A DNA stretch of 64,000 bases, taken from contig NZ_JAXHLN010000003.1 of NCBI RefSeq assembly GCF_034522235.1, positions 2,418,001-2,482,000 on the forward strand, in the 5' to 3' direction. This document shows, in pieces, positions 44,619 to 52,146 of this stretch. The position numbers and the translations under genes are program-made. Within the stretch, counting starts at the first letter, position 1. Each line of letters begins with the position of its first letter. The notes below the pieces were generated by a model. It was not told the DNA's origin. It worked only from the letters and a program-made list of their open reading frames with translations, and ran no database searches. Origin of the DNA: Thiohalophilus sp. GTDB lineage: Bacteria > Pseudomonadota > Gammaproteobacteria > UBA6429 > Thiohalophilaceae.

Positions 44619-46541
44619 ATGACTTATTTCAACTTTATCCGGGACCGACTGGGCTCCCTGGCCGTGGCGCCACTAGCGGTGCTTGCCTTGATACTGGCTG
44701 GTTGTAGTGGTGACGAAGGTGAGATCAGCGCGTCAAAGCGTGATCCGGCACAGGCACTTTTTGCCTTTTACGTTGATGGCGATGGACAGGATCAGCTGGC
44801 CCGCATCGATCCGGATACCCTGGAAGTTCTCGATATCAAACATGTCCCATTCAACGCCGGGGGCGGCAAACAAAAATCGTATTTCTACGAGGAGGGTTAT
44901 ATCTGGACAGGATCCGGCAACGAGGTGTTTGGGTTTGATCCCGATACCCTTGAGCCGGTTGAGGGACAAACCGGGCCGTTTGTTCAGGGTAACCGTTCCG
45001 GCGAGGTGGGATCCGCGCTGGTCAGCAGTGCCGGGACATTGAGCGGCCAGTCTACGGATACCAATCAACGTATTTTCGACAAAGAAACCGTCAGCCTGAT
45101 GCAACGCACTTCCTGGACCGAGGAAGAGATGCAGCGCTACGATCTCTGTGAACTGAATCATTCGGTCACGAATCTGTCGCGCACCCTGGCGGCCGGTGGC
45201 GGTGAATTTACCGCGCTCGAGCACATGGAGACGGACGAGGTATTGTTCCATGACATGGGCTATCGACCTGTAGGGAATGAAACCGCACCCGACGGCAAAC
45301 TGGTAATGTACGGGGTGCGTCAGGGGGATCATATCCTGTTTCTGGACACCGACCCGAATTCGGAAACCTTCGGACAACCGGTACGCTTTGTCTATCCCCG
45401 CTTCGGTTACGTCAAAGATCAGACTAATGCTGTAGTGGCGAATTTTAGTTCTCCATATGATCAGGCGGGTGGTACGGCACCAGGAGATTGGCGTCACACT
45501 CGCGCCGGTAATGCCGCACCTGGTGAAGACGATCCTGAAACCTATGTTGAACCCTGTGACTCGACCATGCTGCGTGATGCCGACGGGGTGGTATGGACCT
45601 GTAGTCCGGAGGTGGACGGTGACGCCTTTACCTGTGTGAATGTTGATACGATTACCACTGACACTCCCGAGGTTTATAATACACCTGTGCCGGTTATACG
45701 TCAGGCCAACTTCCACAATGATATAGCAACCGCGGGCCCCTGGATGGCCTCGCTGGTGAATCGTAATGCCGGTGACAACGAGTTGCTGTTATTCACGGAA
45801 TTGGAAGGTGAAAACGCGGAAAGTATCTGGAACATCTCTGACCCGAGCGCAGCGTACGAGATACAGCGGATCTATGACGACCTGTCGGATGTTGCTGATC
45901 CAAGCGGGACCGGCGGTGAATTCGTTGATGGCTCGGATTACACGGTAGATATTGATTACAGTACTAGCGGGGGGGCCAATACTCCCGTAACTTACCGTTA
46001 TGTCGCTCTGGACGGCGATGATGGTACCGGTGCCAGTGCCAGCGGCGAAAACACTGCTTATCTTGCCAAGGTGGACGATGCGGATCCGGGACCGAACTAC
46101 TTGCTCAATGGGTTGAATGGCCGGGCCGGCACAAGTAACGGTGCTCTTTCCAGAAAATCCGGAGAGGGTAGTGAAACGATCATCTTCAGTGATGAGGTAT
46201 GGCTGACCACATTTCAGGGACCCGGTACCTTCCAGATCGTGGATCTGACTACATCAGCACCATACAATGTCGAGACAGTGGATATTCCTTCCGCCTTTTC
46301 CGGTTACTTCTCGCCGGATGGCAGCAAGTACTTCCAGACGGTTGGTGGTGATATAGAGGTCATTGACCGTGCAAGTCGTAGCGTGGTTGATACTATCAGT
46401 CTCTCCGGCTCGGTAAGCTCGATCGCCATCGGAACCTACACTTCAGGCGCTGCCGGATCCATTGGAACCGGTGATGGTGATGGCAGTGATGACGGTGGCG
46501 GCGATGGTGATTTGCTGCCGCCGAACCCCTGTGGCGGTTAA
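44619..46541 (+). CDS. Large beta-propeller-like lipoprotein of unknown function
   Basis: The 640-residue protein has a lipoprotein signal with lipobox LAGC (Cys about residue 29). The mature part is beta-rich, with propeller-like units such as DQLARIDPDTLEVLDI and EVFGFDPDTLEPVEGQTG and, near the end, SGYFSPDGSKYFQTVGGDIE. Pairs of Cys (ELNHS preceded by LC; VEPCDSTM; VWTCSPEVDG) suggest disulfides. The tail is a Gly/Asp run followed by PPNPCGG. CAGGAGG lies 8 bases upstream of the ATG. It lies behind a sigma54-type promoter and 100 bases ahead of a DsrE-like gene. No catalytic function can be assigned. Confidence 0.65.
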   Translation: MTYFNFIRDRLGSLAVAPLAVLALILAGCSGDEGEISASKRDPAQALFAFYVDGDGQDQLARIDPDTLEVLDIKHVPFNAGGGKQKSYFYEEGYIWTGSGNEVFGFDPDTLEPVEGQTGPFVQGNRSGEVGSALVSSAGTLSGQSTDTNQRIFDKETVSLMQRTSWTEEEMQRYDLCELNHSVTNLSRTLAAGGGEFTALEHMETDEVLFHDMGYRPVGNETAPDGKLVMYGVRQGDHILFLDTDPNSETFGQPVRFVYPRFGYVKDQTNAVVANFSSPYDQAGGTAPGDWRHTRAGNAAPGEDDPETYVEPCDSTMLRDADGVVWTCSPEVDGDAFTCVNVDTITTDTPEVYNTPVPVIRQANFHNDIATAGPWMASLVNRNAGDNELLLFTELEGENAESIWNISDPSAAYEIQRIYDDLSDVADPSGTGGEFVDGSDYTVDIDYSTSGGANTPVTYRYVALDGDDGTGASASGENTAYLAKVDDADPGPNYLLNGLNGRAGTSNGALSRKSGEGSETIIFSDEVWLTTFQGPGTFQIVDLTTSAPYNVETVDIPSAFSGYFSPDGSKYFQTVGGDIEVIDRASRSVVDTISLSGSVSSIAIGTYTSGAAGSIGTGDGDGSDDGGGDGDLLPPNPCGG

Positions 46542-46550
46542 ACTCTCTGT

Positions 46551-46576
46551 CGCGGCTGCCCGGTCGGGCAGCCGCG
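46551..46576. terminator. GC-rich hairpin after the large lipoprotein gene
   Basis: CGCGGCTGCCC-GGTC-GGGCAGCCGCG is a perfect 11-bp stem. The downstream sequence lacks a T run, so it may be a partial terminator or an RNA stabiliser between the lipoprotein and DsrE-like genes. Confidence 0.6.
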
Positions 46577-46642
46577 CACATTGATTGCCTGAATAAAAAC
46601 TCTATCCTCAATAAAACTAACAAGAACCTAAGGAGCAAAGAG

Positions 46643-46978
46643 ATGCGTATCGCCTACATATTTTCAACCGGGAACGCCAGTTATATTCTGGAGAAGATGA
46701 TACTTCCGCAACTTGAATCCGGCTCGCATGGCGTGACCGTTGTGGGAATGTTCTTTTTCGTGGATAACAATTACATGCTCGAGGAAGGCAACCCCACCGC
46801 AGTGCGCCTGGCCGCGCTTGCCAGGGAACATGGCATACTGGTGATGGGCTGTGATCAGTGTTGTGAACTGCGCCGTATTGATGACAAGATCCAGGAGCCC
46901 TTTACCATTGGTTGTTTTCCCAATCTCTATGGCGCGCTGTCAAAGGCGGGCGGTCTGGACCAGGTCATTACACTCTGA
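46643..46978 (+). CDS. DsrE-family protein with C-x-x-C-C motif
   Basis: The 111-residue protein fits the DsrE/DsrF-like fold: IAYIFSTGNASYILEKM (about 3-19), TVVGMFFFVDNNYMLEEGNP (about 32-51) and LAREHGILVMGCDQCCELRR. Cysteines are Cys70, Cys73, Cys74 and Cys91; the position of the CDQCC cluster corresponds to where sulfur-carrier DsrE-type proteins keep their active cysteine. It would be cytoplasmic. CTAAGGAGCAAAG gives a good ribosome site. Link to the upstream lipoprotein is by order only; sulfur or selenium/arsenic handling is a guess. Confidence 0.7.
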   Translation: MRIAYIFSTGNASYILEKMILPQLESGSHGVTVVGMFFFVDNNYMLEEGNPTAVRLAALAREHGILVMGCDQCCELRRIDDKIQEPFTIGCFPNLYGALSKAGGLDQVITL

Positions 46979-47116
46979 ATACCGGTTTGAGCTGAGCCTG
47001 GTTGTTTGGTGTTTTGGTGGGGAAGGAGTGAATTTTTACTGCCTCCCCCGCCCCTTCACATAGGGGTCGCCATAATGACCAAAACAAAGAACGAAATTCT
47101 CTGATGATATTTGGGT

Positions 47117-47365
47117 TCAGGGTAAAAACTTCTCTTCCTTTGGTTTTGGACCACGCTTCATAGGCGTAACCCGCCGACCTGTTAATTTTTCAATCTCTTC
47201 CCTGAAGCGATCATTGCCAAGAGCCATTTCTTTATTCGTGGCCTGCCGGATTCGGTTTATCGTCGAATCGTCCAGATGTCCCCGGAATAATTCCCGATAA
47301 CCCTGGAGTCTTTCATGTTCTGTTTTGCCGAGCTGTTGATAAATTGGATGCGCTGAACACATACG
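47117..47365 (-). pseudogene. C-terminal fragment of a REP-associated (Y1) transposase
   Basis: The last about 80 residues of the frame read HPIYQQLGKTEHERLQGYRE, INRIRQATNKEMALGNDRFR and RRVTPMKRGPKPKEEKF, the conserved C-terminal helices of RAYT/IS200-like transposases of REP elements. The catalytic His-U-His and Tyr parts are missing. The stop codon lies in the left inverted end. The 5' part has been replaced by RHS sequence at about 47355-47365. Confidence 0.7.
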
Positions 47366-47606
47366 CATAGCGGGCGACGAGGCTGCCGTTTTCGCTGACC
47401 TGTGTCAGGCGGCCGGCCAGGTCGTACTGGTAGTCATGGACCGTGGTGCGGCCGTCGAGGGTTTCGGTTTTTTGGGTAATCCGGCCCAGGTCATCACGGA
47501 CATAGCTCACGTCGTACAGGCTCGTGGTGTTGAAGCTCGCCTGGTACGCAGTCATCTCACCGCAGGGGTTGTAGTCGTGCTGGGTGTTGACACTGCCGAT
47601 GAGTTT
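47352..47606 (-). pseudogene. RHS/YD-repeat protein fragment
   Basis: In the frame adjacent to the transposase fragment, about 80 residues include LYDVSYVRDDLGRITQKTET and YQYDLAGRLTQVSENGSLVA, typical YD repeats of RHS polymorphic toxins. Neither N-terminus nor toxin tip is present; the frame ends at a stop in the right inverted end and fuses out of frame to the transposase piece. It is a dead fragment. Confidence 0.65.
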
Positions 47607-47635
47607 TTACCCTGACCCTAAATATCCTTGGTGAA

Positions 47636-47791
47636 ATGGTGCTGGAAGAAGGCACGCTGTGCAGCAGTTGCGAGCAGGCAATCGACAAGGGAGAGAGCGT
47701 GCGCTATCACCTTCGTACCGGCGAAACCTATTGCCCTGCCTGTGCCGCCCTGGAAACATCCCCCGTCGACAGCTCCAGCGGTACATCATGA
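47636..47791 (+). CDS. Possible small zinc-ribbon protein (or fragment)
   Basis: A 51-residue frame starting ATG-GTG-CTG encodes LCSSCEQAIDKGESVRYHLR and ETYCPACAALE, two C-x-x-C pairs 25 residues apart, as in small zinc ribbons. It begins just outside the right inverted end of the remnant element and no clear ribosome site is visible, so it may be the rest of an interrupted gene. The 220 bases that follow, up to the tRNA, show nothing I recognise. Confidence 0.35.
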   Translation: MVLEEGTLCSSCEQAIDKGESVRYHLRTGETYCPACAALETSPVDSSSGTS

Positions 47792-48012
47792 CCCGCCGAA
47801 ACAGATCAAACAGGAAGCTACCCCTCCGTTCACGAACAACCTGACTGCCAGGCAACACCTGACACATCGTCCATTAGCAGTGTTAAGCAGGGATAAAGGG
47901 ATAGTGCAGGGTTTAGCTTTTCGGGGTATTCAGGCACATCCCGGACAGCAGGGTTGTTGCTTGAATATGTCGATTCAATCCGGGGAAGTTCATAAAGGGC
48001 CGGGTGTTAAAA

Positions 48013-48088
48013 TGGTGCCGGTGAGAGGAGTCGAACCCCCGACCTGCGCATTACGAATGCGTTGCTCTACCGACTGAGCTACACCGGC
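48013..48088 (-). tRNA. tRNA-Thr (anticodon CGU)
   Basis: On the minus strand GCCGGTG pairs with CACCGGC to close the acceptor stem, followed by an encoded CCA. D arm GCTC/GAGC, anticodon loop TTCGTAA giving CGT (reads ACG, threonine), T loop TTCGACT. The first anticodon-stem pair is a mismatch (A-C). It sits just downstream of the Fur-family gene on the same strand. Confidence 0.93.
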
Positions 48089-48100
48089 GGCAACGGTTAC

Positions 48101-48532
48101 TCAGGCACTGCTGCGTACCCGGATGATGATATCCACCCCGTCGGCTTCGGTCCCGTCGGGCAGGGTCGGCAGCTGATCCAGTTTGAGCTCTTGCGAGTCG
48201 ATGTCCATCAACTCGCCGGAATCGACGTTATAGAAATGATGGTGGTCGCTGACGTTGGAGTCGTAGAACACCTTGCTCGGATCCACAATCACCTCGCGGA
48301 CCAGCCCCTTGCGGGCGAACAGGTTGAGGGTGTTGTAGATGGTCGCCTTGGAGACCACCTGGGTCTCCTGGTTGACGATGGACAGCACTTGATCGGCCGA
48401 CAGATGCTGCGGCCGGGCGAACAGGATCCGGGCGATATCAACCCGCTGCTGGGTGGGTGTAATATCGTGTGCCCGCAAGCGGCTGTCGATCGCCGCATCA
48501 CTCATCTGGGGTGTTGGCTTTTTATCCATCAT
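48101..48532 (-). CDS. Fur-family transcriptional regulator (Irr/PerR-like)
   Basis: The 143-residue protein has the winged-helix DNA-binding half (ITPTQQRVDIARILFARPQH, VSKATIYNTLNLFARKGLVR) and the metal-sensing half with FYDSNVSDHHHFYNVDSGEL (about residues 85-104). The triple His recalls Irr and PerR-type members; the C-terminal C-x-x-C zinc sites of Fur are missing. It would act as a metal-, haem- or peroxide-responsive repressor. The start is placed at the ATG pair 48532/48529, because a good -10 box lies only 6 bases upstream; ATG 48562 would overlap the promoter. The likely operator is the 13-bp palindrome upstream. Confidence 0.85.
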   Translation of the reverse strand: MMDKKPTPQMSDAAIDSRLRAHDITPTQQRVDIARILFARPQHLSADQVLSIVNQETQVVSKATIYNTLNLFARKGLVREVIVDPSKVFYDSNVSDHHHFYNVDSGELMDIDSQELKLDQLPTLPDGTEADGVDIIIRVRSSA

Positions 48533-48538
48533 TAGCCA

Positions 48539-48568
48539 AGTATAGACCACCCTTTTAGACAAAGTCTA
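48539..48568 (-). promoter_or_regulatory. Promoter and palindromic operator of the Fur-family gene
   Basis: On the minus strand TAGACTTTGTCTA (48556-48568) is a perfect palindrome around TTT and precedes a -10 box, TATACT (48539-48544), by 12 bases; its first half can serve as a weak -35 box with 18-base spacing. The -10 lies 6 bases from the ATG, implying a leaderless transcript. Autoregulation by the encoded protein is likely but inferred. Confidence 0.5.
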
Positions 48569-48626
48569 GCGTCATCTCCCGCCCATGTGTGAAAACGGCA
48601 ACAAATTCAGGGATATAGACGACACA

Positions 48627-48809
48627 GTGACGAGGGCCGAGTAACGAGTGACGAGGACAAATGAACCACGAAGGCACGAAGACCCGAAGGAGCAACAATA
48701 ACAACTTCGTGGCTTCGTGCCTTCGTGGTGAAATTTCCAGATAACATCAGCAGGGCGCTGAAATCGCCGCCTTTCCTCGTCCCTCGTTACTCGTCCCTCG
48801 GCCCTCCCG
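48627..48809. repeat. Nested inverted repeats made of 7-bp and 8-bp arrays
   Basis: Outer arms are heptad arrays: GTGACGA-GGGCCGA-GTAACGA-GTGACGA at 48627-48654, and mirrored CCTCGTC-CCTCGTT-ACTCGTC-CCTCGGC at 48775-48802. Inner arms, 48666-48689 and 48705-48728, are CACGAAGG-type octads and their reverse complement around a 15-base loop. The right outer arm runs into the 3' end of thiO and supplies its last codons and TAA stop. Confidence 0.9.
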
Positions 48810-49890
48810 CCGCGGGCTGGTAAGGCGCCGGCGGGACGGTGGGTTCCCGTCCCAGCATCAAATCCGAGAGCAGCCGGGCCGAGGCGAGCCCGAGCACCAC
48901 GCCGTTGCGAAAGTGGCCGGTGTTGAGATAGAGCCCCGCGACGCCGGGCACCTCACCTATATAAGGAATACCGTGGGGCGAGCCGGGGCGCAGGCCGGCC
49001 CACTGGTGTTCGAGGGGCCACTCGGCCAGTGCCGGCACCAGCTGCTCGCCCGCCTCGCGCAGGGTTGCCAGGGCCTCGTCGGTCGTCGATTTGTCGAAGC
49101 CCACCTCTTCGATCGTGCTGCCCACCAGCACCCGCCCGTCACGGCGCGGGATGATATAGCGGTCCTGGCTGAGCACGATCCGCCGCAACGCCCCCGGCTC
49201 ACCGCGATAGAGGATCATCTGCCCCCGTACCGGCCTCACCGGCAAGGCGATCCCGAGTGTTTCCAGCAAGCCGGCACTCCAGGCCCCGCCGGCGATGACG
49301 ACCTGCTCCGCGTGGAAAGTCGTCCCGCCACTGCTGACCACGCCCCGGCAGCGGCCGGCCTCGATCAGCAATTCCTCCACCGGCTGTTGCTCGTACACCG
49401 CCACGCCCAGGGCATCGAGACTGCCGCGCGCCGCGCGAGCCAGCCGCGGATTGCGCAACTGGCCGACTTCGGGGAGCCACAGGGCCTCTGCGGGCACGCT
49501 CCCCAGTCGCGGTTCAAGTTCGCGAATTGCCCCCGCGCCCACCAGTTGCACATCCGCCTCCCAACGCCGCGCCCAGGTTAGGGCCGCTTCGCGCTCATCG
49601 CAGTCGAGAATCAGCAGCCCGCTGGGCTCGTATTCGGGGTCGATGCCGCTCTCCTGCTTCAACTGCCCGGCAAAAGCCGCATAGCGCGGCTGGCCCCAGC
49701 GGGCCAGCGCGTTGACCGCATCGTCAAACCGCCACGGATACAGCGGCGAGAGAATCCCGCCGCCGGCCCAGGTCGACTCGCGGCCGGTTTGGCCCCGATC
49801 GAACAGGGCAACCCTGCACCCGGCCCGCGCCAGCTCCCGGGCCGACAGCATGCCCAGCAGGCCGCCGCCGATGATAATCACCTCGTACAT
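48787..49890 (-). CDS. thiO: Glycine/D-amino-acid oxidase ThiO-like FAD protein
   Basis: The 367-residue protein starts YEVIIIGGGLLGMLSARELA with the FAD motif (G-x-G-x-x-G), then STWAGGGILSPLYPWRFDD (about residues 40-58), RPVRGQMILYRG and the C-terminal LYLNTGHFRNGVVLGLASAR. These match ThiO, which oxidises glycine to iminoglycine for the thiazole of thiamine; other thiamine genes are not in view, so a general D-amino-acid oxidase is possible. ATG 49890 is chosen because GGAGAGGAA directly precedes it. In Pseudomonas a DAO-like gene holds the same place beside fimT. The C-terminal Gly-Pro-Arg-Asp-Glu is encoded by a heptad array. Confidence 0.85.
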   Translation of the reverse strand: MYEVIIIGGGLLGMLSARELARAGCRVALFDRGQTGRESTWAGGGILSPLYPWRFDDAVNALARWGQPRYAAFAGQLKQESGIDPEYEPSGLLILDCDEREAALTWARRWEADVQLVGAGAIRELEPRLGSVPAEALWLPEVGQLRNPRLARAARGSLDALGVAVYEQQPVEELLIEAGRCRGVVSSGGTTFHAEQVVIAGGAWSAGLLETLGIALPVRPVRGQMILYRGEPGALRRIVLSQDRYIIPRRDGRVLVGSTIEEVGFDKSTTDEALATLREAGEQLVPALAEWPLEHQWAGLRPGSPHGIPYIGEVPGVAGLYLNTGHFRNGVVLGLASARLLSDLMLGREPTVPPAPYQPAAGGPRDE

Positions 49891-50028
49891 TTCCTCTCCC
49901 GTGACGGCGTACACCCCGCCATCCGACAAATCCGGTATTATGCCACCAATCAGGCAAGTCCTGACGACGAAACAGTCATGTGATTGCGTTCACACCTGAT
50001 GCACCGGGATAACCGCTTATCAGGAAAT

Positions 50029-50058
50029 TTGACACGTTTATCCATAAGTCACTGATAT
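50029..50058 (+). promoter_or_regulatory. Candidate sigma70 promoter of the minor-pilin operon
   Basis: A perfect -35 TTGACA (50029-50034) is followed after 18 bases by TGATAT, a weak -10. Transcription would start about 20-25 bases before the fimT ATG. No other gap in the operon offers a comparable site. Confidence 0.4.
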
Positions 50059-50086
50059 CTTGAAAAGAATGAGCTAAAACTCAAGT

Positions 50087-50560
50087 ATGAAAACGCACAA
50101 CGGCTTTACAATTACCGAGCTGGTGATAACGCTGGGAGTGCTAAGCATCATGCTCGCCCTGGCTACCCCGAGTTTCACCCAGATGATCAAAAGCAATCGC
50201 CTGGCAACCCAGGCGAATGAGTTTGTTTCAACATTAAACGTGGCTCGAAGCGAAGCCGTCAAACGGAGGGATGTTATCAACATCACCGCTGCCGATGCTT
50301 CCGATGGAAATAACGAATGGGGTCCCGGCTGGGAAGTCACAAACTCGGGAGGCGATGTGCTCTTCGAGTCAGATGGCCTGCACCCGACTTTGACACTGGA
50401 CAGCAGCAATGATCTCGGCAGTTACCAGTACCAGGCCACCGGCATGATTGACAACGGTGACACACTAATGCTGTGTGATGATCGAAGTGGCGCAAATGGG
50501 CGGCAAATAACCATCACCAACACGGGACGAGTCAGCGTGGGCGATGTCACATGTCCATGA
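50087..50560 (+). CDS. fimT: FimT/FimU-like minor pseudopilin (GspH family)
   Basis: The 157-residue protein has a type III leader cut before Phe (HNG/FTITELVITLGVLSIML; Glu at +5) and the hydrophobic helix of type IV pilins, then the GspH/FimT domain. Product is exported and processed by PilD, and primes pilus assembly with PilVWX and PilY1. It is the first gene of the minor-pilin operon, and overlaps the upstream reading frame of pilV. Confidence 0.9.
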   Translation: MKTHNGFTITELVITLGVLSIMLALATPSFTQMIKSNRLATQANEFVSTLNVARSEAVKRRDVINITAADASDGNNEWGPGWEVTNSGGDVLFESDGLHPTLTLDSSNDLGSYQYQATGMIDNGDTLMLCDDRSGANGRQITITNTGRVSVGDVTCP

Positions 50561-50589
50561 TGCCATCGATTTCAGGAAAAGGCCTTTCT

Positions 50590-51099
50590 ATGCTGATGCG
50601 AAGCAAACAATCCGGCTTTACATTAATCGAGGTCCTGGTCACTGTTTTAATCCTGGCCATTGGTTTCCTCGGCCTGGCTGGGTTACAGCTATCAGCGCTG
50701 CGTAACAATAACAGTGCTTATGAACGCTCACAGGCGTCAATACTGACCTATGACATTATCGACCGGATGCGTGCCAATCGCGACAGTGCCCTCAATGGTG
50801 ATTACGACACCAATCTGACCGACGCCCCGACAGCAACAGACTGTCGGGGAAGCGGTTCCAATTGCAATACAACGCAACTGGCACAATACGATGTCAACCA
50901 GTGGAAATGCAGTCTGGGCGACTGGAACAGCCATGCTTCCTGTCAGGCGCTGGGCATGACCGGCAAGCTACCCAAGGGCGATGGTTCCATTGAGCTTAAT
51001 AGTACCGAGATTACCGTTACCGTCCAGTGGGAGGATAATCGTTCCGAAGCGGCCGCAGCAGATAAGCTGACCTCCTTCTCTATTACGACAACAATGTGA
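50590..51099 (+). CDS. pilV: Minor pilin PilV
   Basis: The 169-residue protein has the prepilin site SG/FTLIEVLVTVLILAIGFLG (about residues 7-27) and AYERSQASILTYDIIDRMRA typical of PilV. ATG 50590 is preferred because AGGAAAAGG lies 7 bases upstream; the ATG at 50551 overlaps fimT and gives an over-long leader. Eight bases separate it from pilW. Confidence 0.9.
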   Translation: MLMRSKQSGFTLIEVLVTVLILAIGFLGLAGLQLSALRNNNSAYERSQASILTYDIIDRMRANRDSALNGDYDTNLTDAPTATDCRGSGSNCNTTQLAQYDVNQWKCSLGDWNSHASCQALGMTGKLPKGDGSIELNSTEITVTVQWEDNRSEAAAADKLTSFSITTTM

Positions 51100-51106
51100 A
51101 ATCAAT

Positions 51107-52144
51107 ATGAAGATAATTTCATACAAACAGCAACAGGGCTTCACTCTGATTGAGATCATGGTTGCCGCCGTTATCAGTCTGATCATACTCGGCGGAGTGG
51201 CGCAGGTCTTTCTCGGCAACCGGGACTCTTATCGTCTGTTGCAAGCCTCCTCCAATGTACAGGAAACCGGACGTTTTGGGATGGAGTTTCTGATCAAGGA
51301 CGTTCGCATGGCCGGATACATGGGCTGTGCCAGCGCCAACAATGTTAATTTGACCAACAATGTGGATATCACTAAAAACAGCGATGATGTCGATAACTCT
51401 GTCGGCAATTTCGACGGCACCAACTCAATTACAGGCTATACCTACGACACGACTTTCCCCACGGAACTTGGCGATTTTAATCTCACACCCTCTGATGTCG
51501 TGCAAGGTACCGATATTGTTTTTATTCAACGCGCCAGCAGCTGCCCCGGCAGCGACATCCTCGATCATAATCAAACAAGTGCTCAATATCAGATTGCGGA
51601 TAACTCGCAATGCCAGATACAGCAAAACGATATCGTGCTGCTCTCTGACTGCGCTAATGCGGATATACACGGCGTAACCAATAATGTCGGCAGCACCGGA
51701 ACAGTAAACATTGCGCACGGTGCCAATCTCAACAAAACGCCCAAACTGAACAACACTTATGGCCCCGGCTCCAGCATGTATGAAATGACCGCCATAGTCT
51801 ATTACCTCGGCTTCAACCCTGACAATGAGCCGGCCCTGTTTCGCCGCCGACTCGTGGGTGACAGCTTTGTCGCCGAGGAACTGGTCGAAGGGGTTTATGA
51901 CATGGAGCTTCTCTACGGATTGGACACCGATGGTGACAATGTCGCCAACCGCTATGTTACAGCGGCTGACGTCGGCAACTGGGAAGGCGTTGTGACCGTC
52001 AACACCACCCTGTTCACTCGTTCACTGCAGGATGGTGTCACCGAAGAGCCGGTTACCTATAACTATAATGGGGCAAGCCTGACTGACAATCGTCTTCAGC
52101 GTGATTTTCGCTTCACCACCACTATCAGGAACCGGGTGCAATAA
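51107..52144 (+). CDS. pilW: Minor pilin PilW
   Basis: The 345-residue protein has prepilin cleavage site QG/FTLIEIMVAAVISLIILGG (about residues 7-27) and the long PilW C-terminal domain with paired cysteines (GYMGCASANNV, SSCPGSDILD, NSQCQIQQ). It is a subunit of the minor-pilin priming complex at the inner membrane and pilus tip. 7 bases after pilV and 2 bases before pilX. Confidence 0.93.
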   Translation: MKIISYKQQQGFTLIEIMVAAVISLIILGGVAQVFLGNRDSYRLLQASSNVQETGRFGMEFLIKDVRMAGYMGCASANNVNLTNNVDITKNSDDVDNSVGNFDGTNSITGYTYDTTFPTELGDFNLTPSDVVQGTDIVFIQRASSCPGSDILDHNQTSAQYQIADNSQCQIQQNDIVLLSDCANADIHGVTNNVGSTGTVNIAHGANLNKTPKLNNTYGPGSSMYEMTAIVYYLGFNPDNEPALFRRRLVGDSFVAEELVEGVYDMELLYGLDTDGDNVANRYVTAADVGNWEGVVTVNTTLFTRSLQDGVTEEPVTYNYNGASLTDNRLQRDFRFTTTIRNRVQ

Positions 52145-52146
52145 CG

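Larger units (their letters stand above)
47103..47627. mobile_element. Remnant element with RAYT-type REP ends
   Basis: The segment is bounded by inverted copies of a 26-base sequence, GATATTTGGGTTCAGGGTAA... at 47103-47128 and its near-complement at 47602-47627, differing at a few positions. Such GGGTCAGGGTAAAAAC-like ends flank REP-associated tyrosine transposase genes in proteobacteria. Inside are only gene fragments: the C-terminus of a RAYT and a piece of an RHS repeat protein. Confidence 0.6.

Noticed and set aside
47628-48077. 149-residue + strand frame running into the tRNA
   Set aside because: It reads through remnant DNA and the antisense of tRNA-Thr; no motif is visible.
50551-50589. 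Upstream start of pilV
   Set aside because: It overlaps fimT, makes the prepilin leader too long, and the ATG at 50590 has a good ribosome site.
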